A DNA stretch of 64,000 bases from Limnohabitans sp. 2KL-27. Its GTDB lineage: Bacteria; Pseudomonadota; Gammaproteobacteria; Burkholderiales; Burkholderiaceae_C. Positions 43,815 through 53,563 of the stretch are shown one piece after another. The translations under genes were made by a program, and so were the position numbers. Below the pieces are notes generated by a model. It was not told where the DNA came from. It made no database searches and saw nothing but the letters and a program-made list of their open reading frames with translations. Numbering within the stretch: the stretch's first letter is position 1; each line of letters starts with the position of its first letter. Where the stretch lies: assembly GCF_001269345.1 (NCBI RefSeq), contig NZ_CXOP01000002.1, forward strand, positions 62,853 through 126,852. The letters are read 5' to 3'.

Positions 43815-45782
43815 ATGAGCAAACAAACCCATGCCTTTCAGGCCGAAGTCGCGCAACTGCTGCACCTGGTCACGCATTCGCTGTATTCCAACCAAGAGAT
43901 TTTTCTGCGCGAGCTGATCTCCAACGCCTCGGATGCCTGCGACAAGCTGCGCTTTGAAGCACTCAACAACACCGCCCTGTACGAAGACGCCCCCGATTTG
44001 CAGGTGCGTTTGTCTTTCGACAAAACGGCCAAGACCCTGACCATCACCGACAACGGCATCGGCATGACGGCGCAAGAAGCCATTGACCACTTGGGCACGA
44101 TCGCCAAGAGCGGCACCAAGGACTTCATGAGCAAGCTCAGCGGCGACCAAAAGTCGGACGCGCAGCTGATCGGCCAGTTCGGCGTGGGCTTTTACTCGGG
44201 CTTCATCGTCGCCGACAAAATCACCGTTGAAACCCGCCGTGCAGGTGCGGCCGCTGCCGAAGGCGTGCGCTGGATCAGCGGCGGCACGGGCGACTTTGAG
44301 GTGGAAACCATCACCCGCGCCGAGCGCGGCACCAGCGTGATCCTGCACCTGCGCGAAGAGGCGCTGGATTACGCCAACACCTGGAAGCTCAAGGAAATCG
44401 TCGGCAAGTACTCTGACCACATCAGCTTGCCCATCCTGATGGAAAAAGAAGAGTGGCAAGACGGCGAGCTGATCGACCCGAACAACGAAGAAGGTGGCCG
44501 CCAGCCCGGCGCCATGGTCAAGACCGGCGAGTGGGAAACCATCAACAAAGCCAGCGCCCTGTGGACCCGCCCCAAGAAAGACATCACCGATGAGCAATAC
44601 GCTGATTTTTACAAGCAGATCAGCCGCGACTTTGAAGCCCCGCTGACCTGGACGCACAACCGCGTGGAAGGCAGCACCGAATACACCCAGCTGCTCTACA
44701 TCCCCGGCAAAGCGCCACAAGACCTGTGGAACCGAGACAAAAAAGCCGGCATCAAGTTGTATGTGAAGCGCGTGTTCATCATGGACGAAGCCGAAGCGCT
44801 GATGCCCAGCTACCTGCGCTTCGTCAAGGGCGTGGTGGACTCCGCCGACCTGCCCCTGAACGTGAGCCGCGAGCTGCTGCAAGAAAGCCGCGATGTCAAA
44901 GCCATCCGCGAAGGCTGCACCAAGCGTGTGCTGTCCATGTTGGAAGACCTGGCCAAACACGACAAAGCGCCAGAAGCCCAAGACGGCGTGACAGACGTCC
45001 TGTCGGAAGAAGACAAAGCCAAGTTCGGACAGTATTCCAAGTTCTACGCCGAGTTCGGCGCGGTGCTCAAAGAAGGCCTGGGCGAAGACTTTGGCAACCA
45101 AGCGCGTTTGTCCAAACTGCTGCGTTTCGCTTCATCGACCCATGACACCGTGAGCGTGAGCTTTGCCGACTACAAAGCCCGCATGGAAGAGGGACAGGAC
45201 GCGATCTACTACATCACCGCCGACACCTTGGCCGCCGCCAAAAACAGCCCGCAGCTCGAGGTCTTCAAGAAAAAAGGCATCGAAGTGCTGCTCATGACCG
45301 ACCGCGTGGACGAATGGGCGCTGAACTTTGTGCACGAGTTTGACGGCACCCCGCTGCAAAGCGTGGCCAAGGGCGCGTTTGACCTGGGCAAGCTGCAAGA
45401 CGACGAAGAAAAGAAAGCCGCTGAAGACGCGGCCGAAACCTTCAAGCCTGTGCTGGCCAAACTGAAAGAAGCGCTGAAAGACAAAGCCGAAGACGTGCGC
45501 GTGACCAGCCGCTTGGTGGACAGCCCCGCCTGCTTGGTGGTGACCGACGACGGCATGAGCATGCAACTGGCCCGCATGCTCAAACAAGCAGGGCAAAGCG
45601 CCCCTGAAGTCAAGCCCGTGCTCGAAGTCAACCCCGAGCACGCGCTGGTCAAAAAGCTCGACGGCTCGGTCCACTTCCACGACCTGGCCCACATCCTGTT
45701 TGACCAGGCCTTGCTGGCCGAAGGCGGTTTGCCTGCTGACCCTGCAGCGTATGTGAAGCGGGTGAATGCGCTGTTGAGCTGA
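43815..45782 (+). CDS. htpG: Molecular chaperone HtpG (Hsp90)
   Basis: A 655-residue cytosolic Hsp90 homologue. The N-terminal ATPase has the nucleotide-binding motifs [23 protein letters not shown] and the lid glycine-rich [12 protein letters not shown], followed by the middle-domain Arg motif (around [13 protein letters not shown]). The C-terminal dimerisation domain is present. Length is as expected. It helps remodel client proteins with DnaK under heat and oxidative stress. No sigma-32-type promoter was confidently identified. The only in-frame start fits the family, and REP-like sequence follows the stop. Confidence 0.97.
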   Translation: MSKQTHAFQAEVAQLLHLVTHSLYSNQEIFLRELISNASDACDKLRFEALNNTALYEDAPDLQVRLSFDKTAKTLTITDNGIGMTAQEAIDHLGTIAKSGTKDFMSKLSGDQKSDAQLIGQFGVGFYSGFIVADKITVETRRAGAAAAEGVRWISGGTGDFEVETITRAERGTSVILHLREEALDYANTWKLKEIVGKYSDHISLPILMEKEEWQDGELIDPNNEEGGRQPGAMVKTGEWETINKASALWTRPKKDITDEQYADFYKQISRDFEAPLTWTHNRVEGSTEYTQLLYIPGKAPQDLWNRDKKAGIKLYVKRVFIMDEAEALMPSYLRFVKGVVDSADLPLNVSRELLQESRDVKAIREGCTKRVLSMLEDLAKHDKAPEAQDGVTDVLSEEDKAKFGQYSKFYAEFGAVLKEGLGEDFGNQARLSKLLRFASSTHDTVSVSFADYKARMEEGQDAIYYITADTLAAAKNSPQLEVFKKKGIEVLLMTDRVDEWALNFVHEFDGTPLQSVAKGAFDLGKLQDDEEKKAAEDAAETFKPVLAKLKEALKDKAEDVRVTSRLVDSPACLVVTDDGMSMQLARMLKQAGQSAPEVKPVLEVNPEHALVKKLDGSVHFHDLAHILFDQALLAEGGLPADPAAYVKRVNALLS

Positions 45783-45806
45783 GCGCTCTACGGCTGGTAG
45801 GAAGAC

Positions 45807-45878
45807 ATTCGGCTGCAGGGGCGGCCTACCACAAAGCGCTGCGACGGACTGCGTGGGCGCGAGCCCCCGCTCGCGAAT
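45807..45878. repeat. REP-like pair between htpG and srkA
   Basis: A reverse unit (45807-45832, stem GGCCGC/GCAGCC with one G-T position) followed after 20 nt by a forward unit with a perfect stem (45853-45878, GCGAGC/GCTCGC, loop CCCC). Here the GTGG ends face each other, the opposite order from the pairs after priA. It lies between two convergent genes. Confidence 0.83.
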
Positions 45879-45909
45879 GCTTGCGAGGGCCCGACCACCC
45901 AACCGTGGC

Positions 45910-46929
45910 TCAGACGCTGAGCGGCGCCTCCTGCATCTGCTCGACCTGCTCTTGCAGCATGAGCACCTGGCCACGCCAGTAGTCGGGCGTGCCAAACCAC
46001 GGGAAGTTGACCGGGAAAATCGGGTCTTGCCAGCGCCGTGCCAACCAAGCGCTGTAATGGATCAGTCGCAAGGTGCGCAGTGGCTCGATCAGGTCCAACT
46101 CAGCCCGGTCGAAGTCGCGCACCTGCTCATAACCATCGAGCAAGGCCGACAGTTGCTGGGTGCGCTGAGCCCGGTCACCCGACAGCAGCATCCACAGGTC
46201 TTGCACGGCAGGGCCCATGCGGGCGTCGTCCAGGTCCACAAAGTGCGGACCGCCGCCAGGCAGCTCGGTGGGCGTCCACAAAATATTGCCCGGGTGGCAG
46301 TCGCCGTGCAGTCGAATCAGGCGGCGGTTTGACGCTCCTTGCGCCATTTTTTCCTGCACACATGCCAGCGCCTCGTCAAAGGCCTCGCGCCATTCGCGCT
46401 CGACTTCCAAAGGGATCATCTGGTGTGTTGTGAGCCACTCGGCGGGCTCCAGCGCAAAGGTCTGCACATCGAGGGCGGGGCGATGCACAAAGGGTTTGGC
46501 CGCCCCCACCGTGTGGATGCGGGCCAAAAAGCGGCCGATCCATTCGAGCACATCCAAATCATCCAGCTCAGGCGCACGGCCGCCACGCAAGGGGCTGACC
46601 GAAAAATCAAAGCCCACGCCTTGGTGCAGCGTCTGGCCGTTCAGCACCAGGGGCGCGACCACGGGCACTTCGCCCGCCAAGAGTTCGGCTGCGAAGTCGT
46701 GTTCTTCTTGAATCTGTGCCCGACTCCAGCGCCCCGGGCGGTAAAACTTGAGCACCACGGCCGATGCGCCTTGCACTGGCTCGTCCAGGTAGGCTCGGTA
46801 CACACGGTTTTCATAGGAGCTGAGCGCCAGCAAACGGCCGTCGGGCCACAGGCCCAGATCGGTCAAGGCGTCCATCACGCGGTCGGGGGTGAGATCAGCG
46901 TAAGGATGCACAGCGTTCGGTTCGGTCAT
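45910..46929 (-). CDS. srkA: SrkA-type stress response Ser/Thr protein kinase
   Basis: A 339-residue cytosolic kinase of the YihE/SrkA branch of the aminoglycoside-phosphotransferase-like fold. The catalytic loop is RLHGDCHPGNILW and the metal-binding motif FVDLDDARMGPAVQDLWML; the N-terminal lobe has VLKFYRPGRW with the conserved lysine, and LSSYENRVYRA as the glycine-loop equivalent. In E. coli SrkA counters the MazEF toxin pathway during stress. Length is close to the 328 residues of E. coli SrkA. It is convergent with htpG across the REP-like pair. Confidence 0.9.
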   Translation of the reverse strand: MTEPNAVHPYADLTPDRVMDALTDLGLWPDGRLLALSSYENRVYRAYLDEPVQGASAVVLKFYRPGRWSRAQIQEEHDFAAELLAGEVPVVAPLVLNGQTLHQGVGFDFSVSPLRGGRAPELDDLDVLEWIGRFLARIHTVGAAKPFVHRPALDVQTFALEPAEWLTTHQMIPLEVEREWREAFDEALACVQEKMAQGASNRRLIRLHGDCHPGNILWTPTELPGGGPHFVDLDDARMGPAVQDLWMLLSGDRAQRTQQLSALLDGYEQVRDFDRAELDLIEPLRTLRLIHYSAWLARRWQDPIFPVNFPWFGTPDYWRGQVLMLQEQVEQMQEAPLSV

Positions 46930-46960
46930 GCGCCGATTGTGACCGAGCGCTTGCGCCGTT

Positions 46961-47767
46961 TCAGTGTCCTGTGAAACGCGCCGCGCGCTTTTCTACAAAC
47001 GAGCGCACGCCCTCGGCGGCATCGTCGCTGTGAGACAGCGTTTTCTGCACCGACAGAAAGTCGTGCATGGCCACCAGCGGGCCGTGCTCCACGCCCTTGA
47101 GCACATTCTGGCGCGTGGCGACCACCGCCAGCGGCGCTTGCGCGGCGATCTGCCCGGCCATGCGCATGGCCTCGGCCAGCAAACCCGCCGCAGGCACCAC
47201 CTTTTGCACGAAGTTCAGGCGCAGGGCTTCGGCGCTGTCGAACACATCGGCCGTGAGCAGGTGCAAGAGCGCATTGCCCATGCCGGCACGCTCGGCCATG
47301 CGCAGCGTGGCGCCGCCCGTGGCCATGATGCCGCGCTGCACCTCCAGCTGCGAAAACCGGCAGTCGTCCGCCGCCACCACGATGTCAGCGGCCAGCATCA
47401 GCTCGATGCCCAGCGTGTAGGTGATGCCCTGCACCGCCACCACCATGGGTTTGGTGCGGCGGCGATAGCCTTCCATGCCCAGGTTCAGCGGGTCCACCAA
47501 GCCCAGTGGCACGGCTTTTTCGCCGCGTTGCATCAGTGGCGCGATGGTCGGCAAATCGAGCCCGGCGGTGAAATGGTCGCCCGCCGCGCACAGCACACCC
47601 ACGCGCAGCGCCGGGTCGTCGTCCAGCCGGGTGTAGGCCTCGCCCAACTCACGGAACATTTTGGGTGTGAAGCCGTTGCGCTTGGCAGGGCGGTTGATGC
47701 TGATTTGAAGGACCGCACCGTGCACGCTGCAATCGATCTGGCCTTCGGGGTGGGGGGTGGTGTTCAT
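46961..47767 (-). CDS. Enoyl-CoA hydratase/isomerase family protein
   Basis: A 268-residue crotonase-fold enzyme. The oxyanion-hole residues are in the LCAAGDHFTAGLDL and KPMVVAVQGITYTLGIELMLAADIVVAA regions; the usual catalytic Glu in the second motif is not obvious, so the specific reaction (hydration, isomerisation) is uncertain. Such enzymes hydrate trans-2-enoyl-CoA in beta-oxidation or aromatic-acid degradation. The ATG at 47767 (MNTTPHPEG) starts the homologous region; the open frame upstream runs into REP sequence. It follows the 3-hydroxyacyl-CoA dehydrogenase gene, separated by a REP-like pair. Confidence 0.85.
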   Translation of the reverse strand: MNTTPHPEGQIDCSVHGAVLQISINRPAKRNGFTPKMFRELGEAYTRLDDDPALRVGVLCAAGDHFTAGLDLPTIAPLMQRGEKAVPLGLVDPLNLGMEGYRRRTKPMVVAVQGITYTLGIELMLAADIVVAADDCRFSQLEVQRGIMATGGATLRMAERAGMGNALLHLLTADVFDSAEALRLNFVQKVVPAAGLLAEAMRMAGQIAAQAPLAVVATRQNVLKGVEHGPLVAMHDFLSVQKTLSHSDDAAEGVRSFVEKRAARFTGH

Positions 47768-47790
47768 GGCACTCGCTCTGTTGTATTTCT

Positions 47791-47864
47791 GTAGGAGGCT
47801 GCCCCTGCAGCCGAATGCGTGAAGTGTCCGATGCACACATTCGCGAGCAGGGGCTCGCTCCCAC
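47791..47864. repeat. REP-like inverted pair, dehydrogenase-hydratase spacer
   Basis: A forward unit (47791-47816, stem GGCTGC/GCAGCC, perfect) and a reverse unit (47839-47864, stem GCGAGC/GCTCGC, perfect) are separated by 22 nt. Read from the minus strand this is the same arrangement as the pairs after priA: GCGAGC arm, spacer, GGCYGC arm. Confidence 0.87.
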
Positions 47865-47877
47865 AGGGAATAGGACC

Positions 47878-48726
47878 TCAGTACTTGTAAACACCCTGAC
47901 CGGTCTTGCGGCCCAAACGGCCTGCGGCCACCATTTCTTTAAGCAGCGGGCTGGGGCGGTATTTGCTGTCGCCGAACTCCTTGAGGTAAACCTCCATCAC
48001 GGCCAGGCACACATCCAGACCAATCATGTCGGCCAGCGCCAGAGGGCCGATGGGCTGGTTGCAGCCGAGCTTCATGCCGGCGTCAATGGCTTCGGCTTCG
48101 GCCAAGCCTTCGCCCAGCACAAAGAAGGCCTCGTTGATCATGGGCACCAGGATGCGGTTGACCACAAAGCCGGGCGCGTTCTTCACGGTGATGGGGGTCT
48201 TGCCCAAAGCCAGCGCCATGTCGTGCACCGCATCGTGCGTGGCGTCGCTGGTCTGCAGGCCGCGGATGATTTCGACCAGCGCCATCATGGGCACGGGGTT
48301 GAAAAAGTGCATGCCGATGAAGCGGTCGGCGCGCTGCGTGGCGGCGGCCAACTGCGTGATCGAGATCGACGAGGTGTTGGACGCGATGATCACGCCCGGG
48401 GCCAGCATGCCGTCGAGCTGCTTCAAGATCTTGACTTTGAGTTCGTGGTTCTCGGTGGCGGCTTCGATCACCAGTTGGGCGCCCTTGAGGTCGTCGTAGC
48501 TGCTCGAACCTTTGATGCGTGCCAAAGCGGCGTCTTTGTCGGCTTCGCTGATTTTTTCTTTTTTGACCAGACGGTCCAGGCTGCTGGTGACGGTGGCCAC
48601 GCCTTTGGCCACGGCTGCGTCCGAGATGTCGACCATCACGACCTGGATGCCCGACACCGCACACGCCTGTGCGATGCCATTGCCCATGGTGCCTGCGCCA
48701 ATGATGCCTACGGTCTGGATGCTCAT
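47878..48726 (-). CDS. 3-hydroxybutyryl-CoA dehydrogenase
   Basis: A 282-residue NAD-dependent dehydrogenase that oxidises (S)-3-hydroxyacyl-CoA to 3-ketoacyl-CoA. The Rossmann motif VGIIGAGTMGNGIAQAC is at the N-terminus; the catalytic His lies in RFIGMHFFNPVPMMALVEII, with the substrate motif KNAPGFVVNRILVPMINEA. Length matches Hbd/PaaH. The ATG at 48726 begins the Rossmann strand; the longer open frame adds 27 non-homologous residues. With the downstream crotonase-family gene it forms a short beta-oxidation-type unit, although the two are interrupted by a REP-like pair. Confidence 0.93.
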   Translation of the reverse strand: MSIQTVGIIGAGTMGNGIAQACAVSGIQVVMVDISDAAVAKGVATVTSSLDRLVKKEKISEADKDAALARIKGSSSYDDLKGAQLVIEAATENHELKVKILKQLDGMLAPGVIIASNTSSISITQLAAATQRADRFIGMHFFNPVPMMALVEIIRGLQTSDATHDAVHDMALALGKTPITVKNAPGFVVNRILVPMINEAFFVLGEGLAEAEAIDAGMKLGCNQPIGPLALADMIGLDVCLAVMEVYLKEFGDSKYRPSPLLKEMVAAGRLGRKTGQGVYKY

Positions 48727-48834
48727 GCTCAATCCTTGAAAGTGTGAAATGGGAAAAATGGAAGATCTTAGCGGGTGGAGGGGGCAAATGGCTGACACAT
48801 GCCCCACAGTGAAGGATGCGTCAGGCTCGTGGTT

Positions 48835-49641
48835 TCAACTCCTGAACCGCTTCCTCGTCAAAGCCAAGGCGATCCAGAACGACACCCCCGCAAACACCGC
48901 CAGCACCAGCACATGGCGCAGCGGCTGGTCTGGCCAGCGGTCCAGAAACAAGGGGCGCACCAAGTCCACCGCCACCGACAGCGGCAGCCAGTCCGCGACC
49001 ACGCGCACAAAACCTGGCAGTTGCTCACGCGGAAAGAAGATGCCCGAGAGGAACATCATGGGCGTGAGGAACAGGGTGAAGTAATAGGTGAAGAAGTCGT
49101 AGCCCTTGGCCAGCGCATTGAAGATCAGCGCCATGCAGCTGAAGGTGATGCCCACACCCAGCAGCACGGGCCAGGCCACCAGCAGCTTCCAGCTGTGGCT
49201 GATGCCCAAGGCCATCATCACGACCAAAATGGCGGTCACGGTGAACAAGGCCTTGAAGGCCGCCCAGAGCATTTCGGCCAGCACCACATCGTCCAGGCGC
49301 ACCGGGGCGTTCATGATGCCATCCCAGGTTTTTTGCACGTGCATGCGCGAGAACGCGGAATACAAGGCTTCAAAGGTGGCGGCGTTCATGGCGCTCATGC
49401 AGATGCTGCCGCTGGCCAAGAAAAGGATGTAGGGCACCTTTTCGCCGCCCAGCTCGATCTGCCCGACCAGCGAGCCGAGGCCGTAACCAAAGGCCACCAG
49501 CCACATGAGCGGCTCGGCGATGTTGCCCACCAGGCTGGGGATGGCGAGTTTTTTCCAGACCAGCCAGTTGCGCTGGAACACGGGCCACCAGCGCATGGAC
49601 AGTCGGGGTGCGGCCCAGATGTTGTTTTGAATTTGGCTCAT
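48835..49641 (-). CDS. ABC-2 type transporter permease (NodJ-like)
   Basis: A 268-residue inner-membrane protein with six hydrophobic helices, of the ABC-2/NodJ type. Visible landmarks are FQRNWLVWKKLAIPSLVGNIAEPLM near the start (shown here as FQRNWLVWKKLAIPSLV), SAFSRMHVQKTWDGIM in the cytoplasmic loop and FLTPMMFLSGIFFPREQLPG near the C-terminus. It partners the NodI-like ATPase encoded 3 bp upstream. NodIJ exports lipochitooligosaccharides in rhizobia, but homologues are widespread in Burkholderiales without nodulation genes; the substrate is unknown. Confidence 0.9.
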   Translation of the reverse strand: MSQIQNNIWAAPRLSMRWWPVFQRNWLVWKKLAIPSLVGNIAEPLMWLVAFGYGLGSLVGQIELGGEKVPYILFLASGSICMSAMNAATFEALYSAFSRMHVQKTWDGIMNAPVRLDDVVLAEMLWAAFKALFTVTAILVVMMALGISHSWKLLVAWPVLLGVGITFSCMALIFNALAKGYDFFTYYFTLFLTPMMFLSGIFFPREQLPGFVRVVADWLPLSVAVDLVRPLFLDRWPDQPLRHVLVLAVFAGVSFWIALALTRKRFRS

Positions 49642-49644
49642 GGC

Positions 49645-50574
49645 TTAACCCTCCTCGCGGATCTGTCGTCCGGTCAACTTCAAGAACAGGTCTTCCAGGT
49701 TAGAAGGTCGGTGCAGCGTGCGCAGCGCGGGCCAGGCTTGCAAGGCCGCCATCAGGGCGCGGCTGTCCTGGGTGTAGAAAAACACCGTCTCGCCGCTGAC
49801 CTCGACCCTGCCTGACAGCGCCTTCAAGCTGGCCTCTTGCGCCAGCGCGACTGCGCCTTGGCCAAACACTTCCACCACCTCGGGCTCCAGGTGCTCGGCG
49901 ATCAAATCGCGGGGTTTGCCTTCGGCGATCTTGCGGCCTTGGTCCAACACCAACAAGCGCGAGCACAGGCGCTCGGCCTCGTCCATGAAATGGGTGGTGA
50001 GCAAGATGGACTTGCCTTCTTGCAGCAAGACCTGCAGGCGCTCCCACATGAGGTGGCGCGCTTGCGGGTCCAGACCCGTGGTGGGCTCGTCGAGCATCAG
50101 CAATTGCGGTTGGTTGATGAGCGCGCGCGACAAACTCAAGCGCCGTTTCATGCCACCTGACAACTCGCCAGGCTTGGATTTGGCTTTGTGACTGAGCGCA
50201 CCAAAATCCAGCAGCTGGGGGATGCGCTCGCGGATCACGGCGTCGGGCAAGCCAAAGTAGCGGCCAAACACCAAGAGGTTTTCTTCGGCGGTGAAGTCCG
50301 GGTCCAGCGTGTCCATTTGCGCGACCACGCCCAAGCGGGACTTGATGGCCAGTGCGTCGCGCGGCATTTGCAATCCGTCGAAATAACGGATTTCACCGCC
50401 ATCGGGTTGTGACAGGCCCAGGCACATGCGCAGCGTGGTGGTTTTGCCCGCGCCGTTGGGGCCGATCACGCCCAGGCATTCGCCGGGCTCGATGTGGAAA
50501 GACAGGTCATTGACCACCGTGGTGTCGCCGTAGCGTTTGACCAGATGTTCGACTGAAAGCAGTGGGGAGTTCAT
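49645..50574 (-). CDS. ABC transporter ATP-binding protein (NodI-like)
   Basis: A 309-residue ATPase with Walker A VIGPNGAGKTTTLRMC, signature GELSGGMKRRLSLSRAL, Walker B LLMLDEPTTGLDP and the switch LLTTHFMDEAERL. A C-terminal ~80-residue extension follows, as in NodI/DrrA-type exporters. It energises the ABC-2 permease encoded downstream with three bases between stop and start. The ATG at 50574 begins the ATPase domain; the open frame upstream is REP sequence. Divergent from the phosphatidylserine decarboxylase gene. Confidence 0.92.
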   Translation of the reverse strand: MNSPLLSVEHLVKRYGDTTVVNDLSFHIEPGECLGVIGPNGAGKTTTLRMCLGLSQPDGGEIRYFDGLQMPRDALAIKSRLGVVAQMDTLDPDFTAEENLLVFGRYFGLPDAVIRERIPQLLDFGALSHKAKSKPGELSGGMKRRLSLSRALINQPQLLMLDEPTTGLDPQARHLMWERLQVLLQEGKSILLTTHFMDEAERLCSRLLVLDQGRKIAEGKPRDLIAEHLEPEVVEVFGQGAVALAQEASLKALSGRVEVSGETVFFYTQDSRALMAALQAWPALRTLHRPSNLEDLFLKLTGRQIREEG

Positions 50575-50603
50575 GGTTGGATTGTGCCTGTTGGGTCGCC
50601 ACC

Positions 50604-50629
50604 CTTCGGCCGCAGGGGCCGCCACCCAC
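50604..50629 (-). repeat. Solitary REP-like unit
   Basis: A single reverse-oriented unit (stem GGCGGC/GCGGCC with one mismatch, loop CCCT) in the 125-bp gap between the divergent nodI-like and psd genes. No partner arm is found at the expected spacing. Confidence 0.7.
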
Positions 50630-50699
50630 AAGGGGGAAACCCGAGCAGGCGGCCCGATAAAATCTGGCAATTGTCTTGAACCGCCTTGGCGGCCCCCTC

Positions 50700-51557
50700 A
50701 TGTCCAGTTCCTTCTCTGACCGCTTGGCGGTTTTGCCGCAGTACCTGATCCCCAAGCAAGCCCTGACCGCCTTTGCGGGCTGGGTGGCGGGCAGCCAGTG
50801 GGGCGGCGCGACCACCGGCATCATCGACTGGTTCGTCCAGCGCTACAACGTGAACATGAGCGAAGCGGCCAACCCGGACACGGCCAGTTACAAGAGCTTC
50901 AACGAGTTTTTCACCCGCCCGCTCCACGCCAGCGCACGCCCTTTGGCCCATGCCGCATATGTCAGCCCCGTGGACGGCGCCATCAGCCAGTGCGGCCAGA
51001 TTGCAGGCGATCAGGTGTTCCAAGCCAAGGGCCACAGCTACAGCACACGCGCTTTGGTGGGCGGCGACGCGGCGCTGGCGGCGCAGTTTCAAGATGGCCA
51101 ATTTGCCACGCTCTACCTCAGCCCGCGCGACTACCACCGCATCCACATGCCTTGCGCAGGGCGCTTGTCCCGCATGGTTTACGTGCCGGGCGACTTGTTC
51201 TCGGTCAACCCGACCACAGCCCGGGGTGTGCCCGGCCTGTTTGCCCGCAATGAACGCGTGGTGTGCGTTTTCGAGGGCGAGCACGGCCCCTTTGTGATGG
51301 TGCTGGTGGGTGCCACCATTGTGGGCAGCATGGCCACGGTGTGGCACGGGGTGGTCAACCCCCCACGCCCAGGCACGGTGCGCGAATGGACTTACGAGAT
51401 GGGCAGCATCAGCCTGGCGCAAGGTGAAGAGATGGGCCGCTTTTTGCTCGGCTCTACGGTGGTGATGTTGTTCCCCCAAAGCGTGATGCAGTTCAACACC
51501 GACTGGACACCCGCCCGACCCATCGCCATGGGCGAGGCGATGGGGTCCGTGGTTTGA
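50700..51557 (+). CDS. psd: Phosphatidylserine decarboxylase proenzyme
   Basis: A 285-residue inner-membrane enzyme that makes phosphatidylethanolamine from phosphatidylserine. It is a pyruvoyl enzyme: the self-cleavage site is the LGST motif in RFLLGSTVVMLFP, where the serine becomes the pyruvoyl group. The catalytic Asp and His are in VSPVDGAISQC and SPRDYHRIHMP. The ATG at 50700 gives the usual N-terminus; a TTG eight codons earlier is also in frame. Divergent from the NodIJ-like exporter and convergent with kup. Confidence 0.95.
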   Translation: MSSSFSDRLAVLPQYLIPKQALTAFAGWVAGSQWGGATTGIIDWFVQRYNVNMSEAANPDTASYKSFNEFFTRPLHASARPLAHAAYVSPVDGAISQCGQIAGDQVFQAKGHSYSTRALVGGDAALAAQFQDGQFATLYLSPRDYHRIHMPCAGRLSRMVYVPGDLFSVNPTTARGVPGLFARNERVVCVFEGEHGPFVMVLVGATIVGSMATVWHGVVNPPRPGTVREWTYEMGSISLAQGEEMGRFLLGSTVVMLFPQSVMQFNTDWTPARPIAMGEAMGSVV

Positions 51558-51584
51558 TCTGAATCAATTGGGATCTGACCCCGA

Positions 51585-53528
51585 TTAAATTTCGATTTTG
51601 GAGCCCAACTCGACCACCGCGTTGGTGGGCAAGTTCAGAAACTCGGCCGCGGCACTGGCGTTGTGGTGCATCTGGGCAAAGAGTTTTTCTCGCCAGGTCG
51701 CCATGCCGCCGCCAATCGTGGGAATCACGATGTCGCGAGACAAGAAGTAGCTGGTCGTCATCGGGTCCAATTTGTAACCCTCGCCTTCGATGGTGGCCAA
51801 GGCCGAGGGCAGGTCCGGGTTGTCCTTGAAGCCATAGTTCACGATGACTTGCCAGCAGTCGTGCCCCAGCGAGGTCACATCCAAACGCTCACCGATGTCC
51901 ACCCGCGGCACCTCGTGGCTGCGCACCGTGACGAACAGGTTCCGCTCGTGCAAAACCTTGTTGTGCTTGAGGTTGTGCAGCAAAGCGTTGGGCACTGTAC
52001 CGGTCTCGGCCGTCAAAAACACGGCCGTGCCATCTACGCGGGTGGGCGGCGAAATGAAGACCGCATCCAAAAAATCAGGCAAACGCAAGGCGTCCGAGCG
52101 CAATGACTCGTTGAGCAAGCGTCTGCCATCGTGCCAGGTCAGCATCAGGATGAACACCGCTGCGCCAATGAGCAGCGGGAACCAGCCGCCGTCGAACAGC
52201 TTGAACATGTTGGACGCCCAAAACGCCAAGTCGACCACAAAGAAGAAACCTGTCGCACCGATGCACAGCGCCAGCGGCAGCTTCCAGGCGTAACGGATCA
52301 CGAAGAAGGTGAGCACCGTGGTGATCAGCATGTCGGTGCACACGGCAATGCCGTAGGCAGCGGCCAGGTTGCTGGACGACTTGAACATGACGACCGCCAA
52401 AACGATGGCCACAAACAAACCCCAGTTCACAAAGGGCATGTAGATTTGACCGGTGTCGGTTTCGCTGGTGTGCTGCACCTGCAAGCGCGGCAGATAACCC
52501 AGCTGAATGACCTGTTTGGTCACGCTGAATGCGCCGGAAATCAGCGCTTGCGAAGCGATCACCGTGGCCATGGTCGCCAGGCCCACCAGCGGCAGCAAGG
52601 CCCAATCGGGCGCCATCAGGTAAAAGGGATTTTTGACGGCTTCAGGGTTGGACAACAACAGGGCGCCTTGACCGAAGTAGTTCAAGGTCAGGCAAGGCAT
52701 GACCACGCTGAACCATGCCAGGCGGATGGGCTTTTTGCCGAAGTGGCCCATGTCGGCATACAGCGCCTCGCCGCCCGTGACGCACAAAACCACCGCACCC
52801 AGAATGATGAAGGTGGTGCCCGGCTCGTTCCACATGAAGCCCAGCGCGTAGTGCGGGCTGATGGCCAGCAAAATTTCGGGGTGGTGCACGATGTGCGAGA
52901 TCCCCAGCACCGCGATGGTGGCAAACCAGACCAGGGTGATGGGGCCAAAGAACTTGCCAATGCCTGCCGTGCCGCGTTTTTGCACCCAAAACAGCAAGAA
53001 CAAAATCACCAACGTGAGCGGGATCACCCATTTTTTGAAAGCGGGCGAGATGACCTCCAGGCCCTCCACCGCCGACAGCACTGAAATGGCCGGGGTGATC
53101 ACCCCATCGCCATAAAACAAGCAGGTGCCAAAAATACCGACGATCAGTAAAACTTTACGGGTTCGCGGGCGGTCTTTCACCGATTGGGAAGCGAGTGCCA
53201 GCATGGCCACCAGCCCCCCCTCGCCGTGGTTGTCGGCCCGCAGCACCAACACCACATACTTGACCGACACGATGGTGGTCAAGGTCCAGAAAAAGATGGA
53301 GAGGATGCCGTAGACGTTTTCGTGGGTGAAAGGCACATGGCCGGAGCCAAACACCTCTTTCATCGCGTACAGCACGCTCGTGCCAATGTCGCCGTAAACC
53401 ACGCCAATGGCGCCCAAGGTCAATGCGACGAGTGAAGAACGGGTGGAAGACACAAGAGAGGGCCTGGGTGGGGTCAGGCCAAATGACAAAGATGGGCTAT
53501 TTTGCGCCCGATCAGGGCCCTGTGTCAC
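51585..53528 (-). CDS. kup: Kup-family potassium uptake protein
   Basis: A 647-residue K+/H+ symporter with twelve membrane helices followed by a ~180-residue cytoplasmic C-terminal domain. Diagnostic motifs are [14 protein letters not shown] in the first helix, [14 protein letters not shown] and [17 protein letters not shown]. The longest start is a GTG at 53528, which follows an in-frame stop; no good ribosome-binding site precedes it. A second GTG in LVSSTRSS, about 25 codons later, would match the short E. coli N-terminus, so the start is uncertain. Confidence 0.93.
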   Translation of the reverse strand: MTQGPDRAQNSPSLSFGLTPPRPSLVSSTRSSLVALTLGAIGVVYGDIGTSVLYAMKEVFGSGHVPFTHENVYGILSIFFWTLTTIVSVKYVVLVLRADNHGEGGLVAMLALASQSVKDRPRTRKVLLIVGIFGTCLFYGDGVITPAISVLSAVEGLEVISPAFKKWVIPLTLVILFLLFWVQKRGTAGIGKFFGPITLVWFATIAVLGISHIVHHPEILLAISPHYALGFMWNEPGTTFIILGAVVLCVTGGEALYADMGHFGKKPIRLAWFSVVMPCLTLNYFGQGALLLSNPEAVKNPFYLMAPDWALLPLVGLATMATVIASQALISGAFSVTKQVIQLGYLPRLQVQHTSETDTGQIYMPFVNWGLFVAIVLAVVMFKSSSNLAAAYGIAVCTDMLITTVLTFFVIRYAWKLPLALCIGATGFFFVVDLAFWASNMFKLFDGGWFPLLIGAAVFILMLTWHDGRRLLNESLRSDALRLPDFLDAVFISPPTRVDGTAVFLTAETGTVPNALLHNLKHNKVLHERNLFVTVRSHEVPRVDIGERLDVTSLGHDCWQVIVNYGFKDNPDLPSALATIEGEGYKLDPMTTSYFLSRDIVIPTIGGGMATWREKLFAQMHHNASAAAEFLNLPTNAVVELGSKIEI

Positions 53529-53563
53529 CGTTCAAGCGGTGATTTTGTTGCAGTGCAGCAACT

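Noticed and set aside
48835-50574. A nodulation factor export system (nodIJ).
   Set aside because: No nodABC or other nodulation gene is nearby. Homologues of this pair are common in non-nodulating Burkholderiales, so only a NodIJ-like exporter is claimed.
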